Shown here piece after piece: positions 25,199 to 33,897 of a stretch of 49,362 nt of DNA (positions within the stretch are counted from its first letter, which is position 1; every line of letters starts with the position of its first letter). The position numbers and the translations under genes are program-made. Where the stretch lies: NCBI GenBank assembly GCA_018375675.1, contig JAHACW010000011.1, positions 1 to 49,362 on the forward strand, written 5' to 3'. The DNA comes from Actinomyces sp. Its GTDB lineage: Bacteria > Actinomycetota > Actinomycetes > Actinomycetales > Actinomycetaceae. Under the pieces are notes generated by a model. The model saw only the letters and a list, made by a program, of their open reading frames with translations. It ran no database searches and had not been told where the DNA came from.

Positions 25199-25302
25199 GA
25201 TCCGGATAGGTTACGACGATCCGGATAGGTTACGACGATCCGGATAGGTTAATAAGCTATCCGGATGCTCACAACCTATCCAGATAGCAACAACCTATCC
25301 AC
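25199..25302. repeat. 19-bp dyad array, locus 1 (GGATAGGTT family)
   Basis: Three direct copies of GATCCGGATAGGTTACGAC-like units (cores at 25204, 25223 and 25242) are followed by three inverted cores (AAGCTATCC at 25254, AACCTATCC at 25273 and 25292). Every step is exactly 19 bp. The whole is an extended palindrome able to form a long hairpin. The same family occurs at 33898-34028. It is upstream of the MerR gene but outside its promoter. Confidence 0.85.
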
Positions 25303-25381
25303 TTACGCAGCCTGATTCAGCCACTGATGCAGGCCAACGTGAAACCACCATCACCACTGCTCACCCCTAAACAACAACCGT

Positions 25382-25502
25382 TGAAACCGACAACACCTTT
25401 GCAACTGAAAAACGTACTAAAAACACCCATTTCTCACCCGCAAAGGCGATGACGGTTTCACTCCCACACATGTACCAGCGAGCAAAGGCGACGACGGTTT
25501 CA
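25382..25502. repeat. 21-bp repeat, one inverted and two direct copies
   Basis: A 21-bp motif starting GCAAAGG and ending CGGTTTCA occurs inverted at 25382-25402 and direct at 25440-25460 and 25482-25502. Copies differ at up to four central positions. The two direct copies are separated by 21 bp. The inverted and direct copies can pair. Too few and too short for a CRISPR array. Confidence 0.75.
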
Positions 25503-25536
25503 AACAGACATGCCGAACAACATCAGCACACCAGGT

Positions 25537-25945
25537 CCCACTGGTGTGGAGGGCGCCGGAGGGTCCGGAGGGCACGGGCGGGCTTCGAGGCGCGGCGCCG
25601 AACGAAGTGAGGTCGCCTAGCCTCGCGGGCGGCCGGGGCCTCCGGCGCCCGGAACACCCGTGGGGCTACAAGCAACAACAAGAACGTGGCAAGCACCGCT
25701 GAGACAGCCGAACCAGGCCGCGGTGCTGGTCGGAGGTGGCAGGGCCAGGGCGGGCCTCGAGACGAGGCGAATCGTCCTCAGCACAACAGGCCCACTGGTG
25801 TGGAGGGTGCCGGAGGGTCCGGAGGGCCTGGCTGCGGTGCCCGTGGGCGGCGGCGGGGCCTGGCCGGGCTTCGAGGCGACGCGCCGAGCGAAGCTCGCGG
25901 CGCGGACGGCTCGCGGGCGGGCCGCCGCCCACGGGCACACAAAGC
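25537..25945. repeat. Duplicated GC-rich hairpin module
   Basis: A 37-bp block starting CCCACTGGTGTGGAGGG occurs at 25537-25573 and 25791-25827 with one mismatch. Each copy starts a GC-rich hairpin region. In the first, GGGCGCCGGAGG (25551-25562) pairs with CCTCCGGCGCCC (25639-25650). In the second, GTGCCCGTGGGCGGCGGC (25837-25854) pairs with an 18-bp perfect complement at 25921-25938. A third, more degenerate copy of the module core lies at about 25707-25768. Open frames across it have Pro/Ala/Arg-rich low-complexity products and no ribosome-binding site, so I treat it as non-coding. Confidence 0.7.
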
Positions 25946-25965
25946 AGCCCGGCCCAGACATGCGG

Positions 25966-25998
25966 AAACCCCGCCCCGCAGATGCGGGAGGGGGTTTT
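25966..25998 (-). terminator. Terminator of the rplJ-rplL operon
   Basis: On the minus strand AACCCCCTCCCGCA and TGCGGGGCGGGGTT form an almost perfect stem with a 2-nt loop, followed by TTTCC. It lies about 47 nt after the rplL stop. Confidence 0.8.
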
Positions 25999-26044
25999 CG
26001 CTACCCAGTCGGGTATGAAGTCTGAACGATTCAGACGGGGAAAG

Positions 26045-26425
<381 letters not shown>

Positions 26426-26517
26426 GAGTGGCATCCTTCCTAATTGGCCTGCACGAGTGCAGATTGTTGGGTAGTTTCACGCAGCCGGGGTGGCCGCGTG
26501 GAACATGGCCTGTCTCG

Positions 26518-27042
26518 TCAGGCCGCCTCGCCCTGCTGCTTTTCGCGCAGAGCATCGATGGTGCGCACTGCCTTGACGGGCAGAGCGTTGAATGCGAACG
26601 CCGCCTGACCAATCTTGGCCTTGAGGACGCCTGCAGCCTTGGCCAGCAGGACCTCACGGGACTCGAGATCGGCAAGCTTCTTGACACCCTCGGCGCTCAG
26701 CTGAGCGCCGTCCATCGCGCCAGACTTCAGCACGAGGGCGGGGTTGTCCTTAGCAAAATCACGCAGGGTCTTGGCGGCCTCAACGGGCTCGCCGGAGACG
26801 AAAGCGATGGCCGTGGGACCCTTGAGGTCCTCAGCCAGGAAGTCGAGACCGACCTCCTTGGCAGCCAGGCGCGCCAGCGTGTTCTTTGCCACGGCGTAGG
26901 TCGCGTTCTCGCCCAGGCCGCGACGCAGCTGCTTGAGCTGGCCGACGGTCAGGCCGCGGTACTCGGTCAGCAGGACAGCGTCGGCTGCGCGGAAACGCTC
27001 CACGAGCTCGGCAACTGCTGCCACCTTGTCGGACTTCGCCAT
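26518..27042 (-). CDS. rplJ: 50S ribosomal protein L10
   Basis: A 174-residue protein forming the base of the L7/L12 stalk. It contains the conserved TEYRGLTVGQLKQLR and YAVAKNTLARLA blocks, and a C-terminal helix that binds L7/L12. ATG 27042 has a perfect AGGAGG site. It is preceded by the autoregulatory L10 leader at 27060-27195 and followed by rplL. Confidence 0.98.
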   Translation of the reverse strand: MAKSDKVAAVAELVERFRAADAVLLTEYRGLTVGQLKQLRRGLGENATYAVAKNTLARLAAKEVGLDFLAEDLKGPTAIAFVSGEPVEAAKTLRDFAKDNPALVLKSGAMDGAQLSAEGVKKLADLESREVLLAKAAGVLKAKIGQAAFAFNALPVKAVRTIDALREKQQGEAA

Positions 27043-27059
27043 GGTCCTCCTTCCAGATA

Positions 27060-27195
27060 CGTGACCGTAGGTAAGAAAAAACCCGGCACGCAGGATCGTG
27101 TCGGGCATACGCTCGGTTGCAGCAAGGCTGCTCACTCACCTGCGTTGGATTTTCCTCCACTAGCGTGGACACCAACGGTCTTCGGCACGGATCAG
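27060..27195 (-). promoter_or_regulatory. L10 leader (ribosomal protein autoregulation) with attenuator
   Basis: On the minus strand the sequence has conserved L10-leader blocks: AAGACCGTTGGTGTCCACG, GTGGAGGAAAATCCAACGC and AGGTGAGTGAGCAGCC. They match the actinobacterial L10 leader from memory. It ends with an intrinsic attenuator: CCCGACACG pairing with CGTGCCGGG (27082-27105) followed by six T (27076-27081). The L10-(L12)4 complex is known to bind this element and repress rplJ-rplL. Ends are approximate. Confidence 0.85.
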
Positions 27196-27383
27196 CTTAA
27201 CAGGCCAGGCAATAGCATGCAAGCAACGGGGCGAGCATCACAGACGAGGCCGGGGTTGCGCCCGTCAACGAGCGCCGCTCACACCGCACTCGCACAGCTG
27301 CGAGGTCCCCGCCACGGCTCTCGCGGCTACGTCGGCACGTGCGGCATGTGCGTGCACACGTAACGGCGCACAACGAATAAGGC

Positions 27384-27416
27384 GGGTCCCCGCGCAGCGG
27401 CGCTGCGCGGGGACCC
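27384..27416 (-). terminator. Terminator of the rplK-rplA operon
   Basis: A perfect 15-bp stem, GGGTCCCCGCGCAGC (27384-27398) with GCTGCGCGGGGACCC (27402-27416) and a 3-nt loop, lies 25 nt after the rplA stop. A TTATTCGTT tract follows on the minus strand. Between it and the L10 leader a lone copy of the CGAGGCCGGGG core occurs near 27245. Confidence 0.85.
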
Positions 27417-27440
27417 GGATGCTTGATCAGCGAGCGAGGC

Positions 27441-28148
27441 TCACTTCTCGATGAGGTCCTTGACCTTGGTAACATCCACGGGGATGCCGGGGCCCATCGT
27501 CGTGGCGACGGCACCCTTGATCAGGTAGCGGCCCTTCGAAGAGGTCGGCTTGAGACGCAGCACCTCGTCCAGGACGGCGGCGTAGTTCTCGGTCAGCTGC
27601 TCAGCGGTGAAGGAGGCCTTACCGACGATGAACGCCAGGTTGGCGTGCTTGTCGACGCGGAACTCGATACGACCACCCTTGATCTCCTTGACGGCCTTCG
27701 CGACATCCATGGTCACGGTGCCCGTCTTGGGGTTCGGCATGAGGCCACGGGGGCCGAGGACGCGGCCGAGGCGGCCAACCTTGCCCATGAGGTCGGGGGT
27801 AGCAACGGCGACATCGAAGTCGGTGTAGCCCTTGGCAACCTTCTCGATGAGCTCGTCGCCGCCGACCTCGTCGGCGCCTGCGTCGATCGCTTCCTGAGCG
27901 CGCGGACCAACGGCGAAGACCAAGACCCGGGCGGTCTTGCCGGTGCCGTGCGGCAGGGAAACGGTGCCACGGACCATCTGGTCCGCCTGGCGGGGGTCGA
28001 CACCCAGTCGGAAGACGACCTCAACGGTCGAATCAAACTTGGTGACGGTGGTCTCCTTGGCCAGCTTCATGGCCTCGAAGGGGGTGTACAGCACGTCCGC
28101 GTGGACCTTCTCGGCCGCTGCGCGGTAGCTCTTGGAGCGCTTGGTCAT
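27441..28148 (-). CDS. rplA: 50S ribosomal protein L1
   Basis: A 235-residue protein of the mobile L1 stalk of the ribosome, also a translational repressor in many bacteria. The typical start [15 protein letters not shown], the central [21 protein letters not shown] signature and the length agree with the family. It follows rplK after a 69-nt gap. Confidence 0.98.
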   Translation of the reverse strand: MTKRSKSYRAAAEKVHADVLYTPFEAMKLAKETTVTKFDSTVEVVFRLGVDPRQADQMVRGTVSLPHGTGKTARVLVFAVGPRAQEAIDAGADEVGGDELIEKVAKGYTDFDVAVATPDLMGKVGRLGRVLGPRGLMPNPKTGTVTMDVAKAVKEIKGGRIEFRVDKHANLAFIVGKASFTAEQLTENYAAVLDEVLRLKPTSSKGRYLIKGAVATTMGPGIPVDVTKVKDLIEK

Positions 28149-28217
28149 TCTGCTTCTTCTCCTTGCAGTCGTGGGTGTCGGGCAGCGCCTGCCCTACCAC
28201 GGGGGGGTTGGTTGAGG

Positions 28218-28649
28218 TCAGCCCTCGACGTTGATGCCCATGGAGCGGGCGGTGCCGGCGATGATCTTGGCCGCAGCCTCGACATCGTTGGCGTTGAGGT
28301 CAGCCATCTTGGACTGGCCGATTTCGCGAGCCTGATCCATCGTGATCGAACCAACCTTGACGGTGTTGGGGGTGCCGGAACCCTTCTGGATGCCAGCAGC
28401 CTTCTTGATGAGCTCAGCGGCGGGCGGCGTCTTGAGGACGAACGTGAAGGAACGATCCTCGTAGACGGTGATCTCAACGGGGATGATGTTTCCACGCTGC
28501 GACTCGGTGGCCGCGTTGTAAGCCTTGGTGAACTCGACGATGTTCACGCCGTGCTGGCCCAGAGCGGGGCCGACGGGCGGTGCGGGGGTAGCGGCGCCGG
28601 CTGCGATCTGAAGCTTGATCAGGCCGGTGACCTTCTTCTTCGGTGCCAT
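28218..28649 (-). CDS. rplK: 50S ribosomal protein L11
   Basis: A 143-residue protein of the GTPase-associated centre. The start [20 protein letters not shown], the proline-rich [16 protein letters not shown] and the C-terminal signature-like ending [20 protein letters not shown] are characteristic. The region also binds thiopeptides, which gives a loose link with the TipA-like regulator nearby, though that is not evidence of joint function. Confidence 0.98.
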   Translation of the reverse strand: MAPKKKVTGLIKLQIAAGAATPAPPVGPALGQHGVNIVEFTKAYNAATESQRGNIIPVEITVYEDRSFTFVLKTPPAAELIKKAAGIQKGSGTPNTVKVGSITMDQAREIGQSKMADLNANDVEAAAKIIAGTARSMGINVEG

Positions 28650-28764
28650 GAATGCGGGTCTTTCTTCTGAAGTTCTGGCCGACGGGTGTCGGTCAGGGCG
28701 GAGCGTTTGGCGTCAGCTCACTGGGTTTCAGTGGGCATAGTGCGCCCTACGCACACAAAAGTAA

Positions 28765-28800
28765 ATCATAACGCGATTCCGGGCTTGATCCCAAGTCCGG
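28765..28800 (-). promoter_or_regulatory. Candidate rplK promoter overlapping a nusG terminator hairpin
   Basis: TTGGGA (28789-28794) and TATGAT (28765-28770) are 18 bases apart on the minus strand, about 115 nt before rplK. The same bases include a 9-bp stem, CCGGGCTTG (28779-28787) with CAAGTCCGG (28792-28800), just after the nusG stop, which may be a weak terminator. Both readings are plausible. Confidence 0.4.
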
Positions 28801-28810
28801 GTGCGTGATG

Positions 28811-29593
28811 TCACTGCTCGAGCTTCTCCACCTGGTCGAAGCCGAGCTCGAGCGGCGTCTCGCGCTCGAAGATGGTGACGAGGACCTTGAGCTTCTGGGT
28901 CTCGGGCATGATCTCGGAGATCGTGGCCGACATGGTCTCGAAAGGTCCGTCGGTGACGGTGACGATCTCGCCGACCTCGAACTGGGTCTGGACGACCTGG
29001 ACGGGTGCGGGCTGATCCTTGGCGGCCTCGGCGGCTTCCTCGAGGACGTTGGGCGTCAGGAGCATGACGACCTCGTCGATCGAGAGCGGCACAGGGTTGT
29101 GCTGGTCGCCCACGAAGCCGGTGACGGCGGGGGTTTCCTTGACGACGCGGTACGAGGCCTCGTTGAAGTCCATGCAGACGATCGCGTAGCCGGGGATACG
29201 CACGTGGCGCACGCGCTTCTTCGCGTTGCCGCGGTACTCCATGACGTACTCGTCCGGAACCTCGACGGCGAAGATGTAGTCTTCCATGTTCTGCGTGGTG
29301 ATGCGCTGCTCGAGGTTAGCCTTCACCTTGCGCTCGTGGCCGGAGTAGGTGTGGATGACGTACCAGTCGCCGGGGGACATGTAGAGCTTGCGGCGCAGCT
29401 TGGCGATCGCTTCCTCTTCGGACGAGGCCGGGGCCTCGTCGTCCGATTCGGTCTCCTTCTCGGCGACTTCCTCGGTCACCTCATCGACGACTTCCTGGGC
29501 GGCTCCGTCGGCCAGCGCCTCGGCACTCTCCTGCTGCACCTCTTCCTGGTGCTCCTCGAAGGCCTGTTCCTCGGTGTAGTTTTCGTCGCTCAC
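28811..29593 (-). CDS. nusG: Transcription termination/antitermination protein NusG
   Basis: A 260-residue protein. A Glu/Ala-rich acidic extension of about 75 residues, usual in actinobacteria, precedes the NGN domain ([22 protein letters not shown]) and the C-terminal KOW domain ([19 protein letters not shown]). The start is GTG 29593: AGGAGG is 8 nt upstream, so the longer frame to 29611 is rejected. It follows secE. NusG binds RNA polymerase and couples it to ribosomes or Rho. Confidence 0.97.
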   Translation of the reverse strand: MSDENYTEEQAFEEHQEEVQQESAEALADGAAQEVVDEVTEEVAEKETESDDEAPASSEEEAIAKLRRKLYMSPGDWYVIHTYSGHERKVKANLEQRITTQNMEDYIFAVEVPDEYVMEYRGNAKKRVRHVRIPGYAIVCMDFNEASYRVVKETPAVTGFVGDQHNPVPLSIDEVVMLLTPNVLEEAAEAAKDQPAPVQVVQTQFEVGEIVTVTDGPFETMSATISEIMPETQKLKVLVTIFERETPLELGFDQVEKLEQ

Positions 29594-29670
29594 GACGTCT
29601 CCCTCCTGCAAATGGGGCCGGACCGTAGAAGAAACCCGCCTGCAGCATCCTGCGGGCGGGTTCGTCGGTC

Positions 29671-29967
29671 TCAGCCGAAGATCAATGCGCTTAGTTTACC
29701 GAATCCGAAGTCGAGTAGGCCAGCGAAAAGCATGATTGCGGCGACAAACACAACGACGACGAGGAAGTAGGTCCAGGTCTCGGATCCCGTGGGGTAGGTG
29801 ACCTTCTTCATTTCGTCAATGACCTGCTTGAAGAAGAGCCAGATGCCACCGAAGAATCCAGGACGCTTCTCCTGCTCCTTGGTGGCGGCGCTACGCTTGC
29901 GGGTAGCTTCGTTCTTAGTGCGATCTCGGCGCGAGGATTCAGCATCCGAGGCAACACGATCGGCCAT
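29671..29967 (-). CDS. secE: Preprotein translocase subunit SecE
   Basis: A 98-residue protein with a charged N-terminal region of about 40 residues, the amphipathic helix [20 protein letters not shown] (conserved KKVxxP-type motif) and one membrane segment ([20 protein letters not shown]). It stabilises SecY in the inner membrane. It lies between tRNA-Trp and nusG, the classical order. Confidence 0.97.
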   Translation of the reverse strand: MADRVASDAESSRRDRTKNEATRKRSAATKEQEKRPGFFGGIWLFFKQVIDEMKKVTYPTGSETWTYFLVVVVFVAAIMLFAGLLDFGFGKLSALIFG

Positions 29968-30002
29968 GGGAATCCTCCTACGAAAATGATCAGCCTAATC
30001 CG

Positions 30003-30075
30003 CAGGGCAGGCGGGACTCGAACCCACAACCGCCGGTTTTGGAGACCGGTGCGCTACCAATTGCGCCACTGCCCT
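30003..30075 (-). tRNA. tRNA-Trp (anticodon CCA)
   Basis: Minus strand: acceptor AGGGCAG (ending at 30075) with CTGCCCT, D arm with GGCGCAATTGGTAGCGC, anticodon arm CCGGTCTCCAAAACCGG with CCA, and T arm GGTTCGAGTCC. Discriminator G. It precedes secE-nusG, a common bacterial arrangement. Confidence 0.96.
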
Positions 30076-30098
30076 ACGCAGGAAAACCTGCCTGACGA

Positions 30099-30128
30099 AC
30101 ATTAGTGGATAAGGCGGCGCTTTGTCCA
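30099..30128 (-). promoter_or_regulatory. Candidate promoter of tRNA-Trp-secE-nusG
   Basis: TGGACA (30123-30128) and TAATGT (30099-30104) on the minus strand are 18 bases apart and 24 nt before the tRNA. The match is modest. Confidence 0.35.
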
Positions 30129-30256
30129 ACCGAGATGCGCGTCGGCGGGTCGCATGCCGCGTAATACCAGCCCCGACCTCGCAAATGAGAGGTAGCCCAC
30201 GCGCTCATTCTGTGCGCTCCCCGCCACACGCGCGCGCGACGTGGGACCATGGAGGG

Positions 30257-31462
30257 GTGACCAATACTCCTCGCACCCGTGTCTCTGATCGTTTCAACGC
30301 CATCACGCCGTCCGCAACCCTGGCCGTGGACGCGAAGGCCAAGGCCCTCAAGGCCGCCGGCCGTCCGGTGATCGGCTTCGGCGCCGGCGAACCCGACTTC
30401 GCCACGCCCGACTACATTGTCGAGGCCGCCGTCAAGGCCGCGCGCAACCCCGCGATGCACCGCTACACGCCCGCCGCCGGCCTGCCCGCGCTGCGCGAGG
30501 CCATCGCAGAAAAGACCCTGCGCGACTCCGGCTACGAGGTCTCCCCCGCCGACATCGTCGTCACCAACGGCGGCAAGCAGGCCGTCTTCCAGGCCTTCGC
30601 CGCGCTGCTGGGCCCCGGCGACGAGGCGATCCTGCCGACCCCGTACTGGACCACGTACCCCGAGGTCGTCAAGCTCGCCGGCGCGACCCCCGTCGAGGTG
30701 TTCGCGGGCGCCGACCAGGACTACAAGGTGACCGTCGAGCAGCTCGAGGCCGCGCGCACGCCTCGCACGAAGGTCCTCCTCATGTGCTCGCCGTCCAACC
30801 CGACGGGCAGCGTCTACACGCCCGAGGAGCTGACCGCGATCGGACAGTGGGCCCTCGAGCACGGCATCTGGGTCATCTCGGATGAGATCTACGAGCACCT
30901 GCTGTACGAGGACGCGCAGACCGCGCACATCGTCAAGCTGGTGCCCGAGCTGGCCGACCAAGCCGTCATCCTCAACGGCGTTGCCAAGACCTACGCGATG
31001 ACCGGCTGGCGAGTGGGCTGGATGATCGGCCCCTCCGACGTCATCAAGGCCGCGCTGTCCTTCCAGTCGCACCTGACCTCCAACGTCAACAACGTCGCCC
31101 AGGAGGCCGCGCGCGCCGCCGTGTCGGGTTCCCTGGATGCCGTGGACGAGATGCGCGTCGCCTTCGACCGTCGCCGCCGCCTCATCGTTGACATGCTGCG
31201 CCAGATCGACGGTTTCGACGTTCCGACCCCCAAGGGCGCGTTCTACGTCTACCCCTCCGTCGAGCGTCTGCTGGGCCGCGAGATCCGCGGCCGCGTGGCC
31301 AACACGTCGGGCGAGCTCGCCGACCTGATCCTCGACGAGGTCGAGGTCGCGGCGGTCCCGGGCGAGGCCTTCGGCCCCTCCGGCTTCCTGCGCTTCTCCT
31401 ACGCCCTGGCCGACGATGACCTCGTCGAGGGCATCACCCGCGTGCAGGAGCTCTTCGCCTGA
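30257..31462 (+). CDS. aspC: Pyridoxal-phosphate aminotransferase, aspartate aminotransferase type
   Basis: A 401-residue class-I aminotransferase, fold type I, probably transferring the amino group of aspartate to 2-oxoglutarate. Seen are [12 protein letters not shown] (40-51), [20 protein letters not shown], the PLP-lysine region [15 protein letters not shown] (Lys244) and the C-terminal arginine region FLRFSYA. The start is set at GTG 30257 because similar proteins begin about there. A GGAGG site is only one base away, so the true start could be GTG 30281. The frame is open back to 30122 without family similarity. It overlaps the next gene by one base and heads a three-gene plus-strand operon. 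Confidence 0.92.
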   Translation: MTNTPRTRVSDRFNAITPSATLAVDAKAKALKAAGRPVIGFGAGEPDFATPDYIVEAAVKAARNPAMHRYTPAAGLPALREAIAEKTLRDSGYEVSPADIVVTNGGKQAVFQAFAALLGPGDEAILPTPYWTTYPEVVKLAGATPVEVFAGADQDYKVTVEQLEAARTPRTKVLLMCSPSNPTGSVYTPEELTAIGQWALEHGIWVISDEIYEHLLYEDAQTAHIVKLVPELADQAVILNGVAKTYAMTGWRVGWMIGPSDVIKAALSFQSHLTSNVNNVAQEAARAAVSGSLDAVDEMRVAFDRRRRLIVDMLRQIDGFDVPTPKGAFYVYPSVERLLGREIRGRVANTSGELADLILDEVEVAAVPGEAFGPSGFLRFSYALADDDLVEGITRVQELFA

Positions 31463-32271
31463 TGCACGTCTCGTTCGAACGGACAGAGCAGGAGGCCCCC
31501 CTCGGGACGGTCCTCCTCGCCCACGGGTACGCGGAGCACAGCGGGCGCTACGCCCACCTGCGCTGTGCGCTCACCCGCGCCGGTTACGACGTCGCCTACT
31601 ACGACCACGCGGGCCACGGGACCTCTGAGGGTCCCCGCGCCCGCGTGGACGTGGGTGCGCTCATCCGCGATTTCGGCGACGCGCGACGGGCGGCCCTCGC
31701 CCACGCGCGCACGCCGGACCTGTTCCTGTTCGGACACTCGATGGGCGGCATCATCGCGGCCGCCTCCACGATCCTCGACCCAACGCGGCTGCGCGGCACG
31801 GTTCTGTCCGCGCCCGCGCTGCGCCCCCTCCCCCACGTCTCCCCCTCCCAGGCGCGTCGACTGCTGCCGATCGCACGACTGCGCCCCGGCCTCGTCGTGG
31901 CGAAGGGTGCGTCCGACATGGAGGTCTCTCCCCTGTCGCGCGACCCGCAGGTCCAGCGCGACTTCGACGCGGACCCGCTCACCTACAAGGGCGGCGTGCC
32001 GATCCTGACGGGCGCGACCATGATCATTCAGGGCGACGAGGTCATCGCGCGCGCCGACCGCCTGCGCACTCCGACGCTCGTCATGCACGGGTCGAACGAC
32101 CTGATGGCGGACCTGCGCGGTTCGCGCGAGCTCGTGCGCGGGGCACGCGCGGCGCACCCGGATGCCGACATCCACCTGCGCATCGTCGACGGCGCCTACC
32201 ACGAGCTCCTCAACGAGCCCGAGGGTCCCGGCCTGATCCGCGACATCATCATCTGGCTCGGGGAGCACTAG
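31462..32271 (+). CDS. Alpha/beta hydrolase, monoacylglycerol lipase-like
   Basis: A 269-residue serine hydrolase of the Hydrolase_4 (lysophospholipase) type. HGYAEHSGRY forms the oxyanion region (21-30), the nucleophile elbow is GHSMGG (Ser93), an acid follows in HGSNDLMAD, and the catalytic His is in AYHELLNEP. The ATG overlaps the aminotransferase TGA (TGATG), so translation is coupled. No signal peptide. The likely substrate is a monoacylglycerol or lysolipid; it cannot be fixed by sequence. Confidence 0.88.
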   Translation: MHVSFERTEQEAPLGTVLLAHGYAEHSGRYAHLRCALTRAGYDVAYYDHAGHGTSEGPRARVDVGALIRDFGDARRAALAHARTPDLFLFGHSMGGIIAAASTILDPTRLRGTVLSAPALRPLPHVSPSQARRLLPIARLRPGLVVAKGASDMEVSPLSRDPQVQRDFDADPLTYKGGVPILTGATMIIQGDEVIARADRLRTPTLVMHGSNDLMADLRGSRELVRGARAAHPDADIHLRIVDGAYHELLNEPEGPGLIRDIIIWLGEH

Positions 32272-32274
32272 GCC

Positions 32275-33354
32275 GTGGAAGCGCCCGCTGTCCCTAACCT
32301 GACGGCCCCGCGCCCCACCCCACCGGGCAGGCGTGACCTCGCAACCCTCCCCAAGGCGCATCTTCACCTGCACTTCACGGGTGCCATGCGGCCCACCACG
32401 ATGGTGGAGATGGCGCGCGCGCAGGGCGTGCGCCTGCCCCCTCACCTGCTGCACATCGACGCGGCCTCCATGCCGGCCGACGGGCGCGGGTGGTTCCGTT
32501 TCCAGCGTGCCTACGACTCGGCGCGCCACCTCGTGCGCTCCGAGGCCGCGATGCGCCGCCTGATCCGCGAGGCCGCCGAGGACGACGCCGCCGAGGGCTC
32601 GGTGCGCATGGAGATTCAGGCCGACCCCACGTCCTACGCACCCTACGTTGGCGGCATCACCCCGGCGCTGGAAATCATCATCGACGAGGCCAGAGCGGCC
32701 TCGCGTGATACCGGCGTCGATATCGGGGTGATCGTTGCGGCATCGCGCATGAAGCACCCGTTGGATGCGCGCACGCTCGCGCGCCTGGCCGCGTCGTTTG
32801 CTGGGGATGGCCCCGGCGAGGTCGTTGGTTTTGGCCTGTCGAACGACGAGCGCGTGGGCTCCACGGCGTCGTTTGCTCCGGCATTCCGCATCGCGCGCCG
32901 CGCCGGGCTCGTCGGTGTTCCGCACGGCGGCGAGCTCCTGGGCCCGTCCTCCGTGCGCGAGGTCGTGTCCACTTTGGCGCCCGCCCGCCTCGGGCACGGG
33001 GTGCGCACCAGCGAGGACCCGGACCTGCTGAAGGCCGTCGTGGACGCGGGCATCGCGCTGGAGGTATGCCCGACGTCGAACGTGCACCTGGGCGTCTACA
33101 CGGACTTTTCGCAGGTGCCGCTGCCGACGCTGCTTTCGGCGGGGGCTACCGTCGCACTGGCGGCGGATGACCCGCTGCTGTTCCGCTCGCGCCTGGTCGC
33201 CCAGTACGAGGTCGCGCGCGACGTGTTTGGCCTGTCCGACGAGGCCCTGGCAGACCTGGCGCGGTCCTCTATCGACGCGTCGCTGGCCTCACCGACGCGC
33301 AAGGCGGCATGGAAGGCCGACATCGACGCATGGTTGGCGACGCCCGCGGTGTAG
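32275..33354 (+). CDS. Adenosine deaminase-like purine deaminase
   Basis: A 359-residue member of the metal-dependent amidohydrolase superfamily, ADA branch. The metal motif HLHLHFTG gives His31 and His33. Further on come VPHGGE (metal His and catalytic Glu), RLGHGVR, VCPTSNVHLGVY and AADDPLLF (metal Asp). All catalytic positions seem present, with small changes from the standard HAGE and NTDDP. The GTG start follows the lipase stop by 3 nt. It would deaminate adenosine or a related purine. The last codon and stop lie in a degenerate unit of the 22-bp tandem repeat that follows. Confidence 0.85.
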   Translation: MEAPAVPNLTAPRPTPPGRRDLATLPKAHLHLHFTGAMRPTTMVEMARAQGVRLPPHLLHIDAASMPADGRGWFRFQRAYDSARHLVRSEAAMRRLIREAAEDDAAEGSVRMEIQADPTSYAPYVGGITPALEIIIDEARAASRDTGVDIGVIVAASRMKHPLDARTLARLAASFAGDGPGEVVGFGLSNDERVGSTASFAPAFRIARRAGLVGVPHGGELLGPSSVREVVSTLAPARLGHGVRTSEDPDLLKAVVDAGIALEVCPTSNVHLGVYTDFSQVPLPTLLSAGATVALAADDPLLFRSRLVAQYEVARDVFGLSDEALADLARSSIDASLASPTRKAAWKADIDAWLATPAV

Positions 33355-33377
33355 GACTGTCTCGGGGTGCACGCGGC

Positions 33378-33520
33378 GTAGCACTGCGGCGCCCGCGGAG
33401 TAGCACTGCGGCGCCCGCGGAGTAGTACTGCGGCGCCCGCGGAGTAGCACTGCGGCGCCCGCGGAGTAGTACTGCGGCGCCCGCGGAGTAGCACTGCGAC
33501 ACCCACGGTGTAGTGCGTAG
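33378..33520. repeat. 22-bp tandem repeat (minisatellite)
   Basis: Six full copies of a 22-bp unit (GTAGCACTGCGGCG, then CCCGCGGA) start at 33378, 33400, 33422, 33444, 33466 and 33488, with a partial seventh at 33510. Copies alternate C/T at unit position 5 and the last is more diverged. A degenerate unit containing the stop codon of the deaminase gene starts at 33351. Probably a variable-number locus. Confidence 0.92.
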
Positions 33521-33555
33521 TGCTTGTGTGGGGTGCGCCCACTTCCCCCGTAATC

Positions 33556-33661
33556 TCGCATGCAATTCCCCCACACTTCTTTCAAACATTGAAACCAGAA
33601 CGTTGATATTCTGCGGATTTCAGGCCACATCTCGGGACACCCTGCGGGGAATTGCATGCGA
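33556..33661. repeat. 16-bp perfect inverted repeat pair
   Basis: TCGCATGCAATTCCCC (33556-33571) and GGGGAATTGCATGCGA (33646-33661) flank about 74 bp. Outside them AAT and ATT continue the symmetry imperfectly. No transposase frame lies between. It may be a miniature element or a structured RNA. Confidence 0.7.
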
Positions 33662-33755
33662 AATTTGGGGAGGTCTCAGCGGAACCTGCGGTATCAACGG
33701 GTTCTACCGGGGCGCCAACGCGGTCGCCGACTGGGCACGCGGTATGCGCCAAACC

Positions 33756-33812
33756 GCAGACCCATTGCATCAAAAACACCGAAAATCGCTCATTTCGAGC
33801 CAATGGGTCTGC
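33756..33812. repeat. 12-bp perfect inverted repeat pair
   Basis: GCAGACCCATTG (33756-33767) and CAATGGGTCTGC (33801-33812) bracket a 33-base AT-rich loop that itself holds CGAAAAT/ATTTCG symmetry. It lies in the second gene-free island, 33355-34007. Open frames there have no ribosome-binding site or recognisable product. Confidence 0.65.
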
Positions 33813-33897
33813 ACTCTGGCGAGATTTCCATTGGGAACCATCCGCACCAGCACGCAACGACTGCCAACACCACCGCGGCGACCGACGGTTCGGATCC

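Noticed and set aside
25199..25302. CRISPR or plasmid-type origin iterons
   Set aside because: Units reverse orientation midway and have no unique spacers; no replication initiator gene or AT-rich unwinding element is near.
25617..25961. Small minus-strand protein frame in the GC-rich repeat module
   Set aside because: No start context, Pro/Ser/Arg repeats mirroring the DNA repeat, and strong stems on the DNA level.
33378..33520. CRISPR array
   Set aside because: The 22-bp units are directly adjacent with no spacers, and there are no cas genes.
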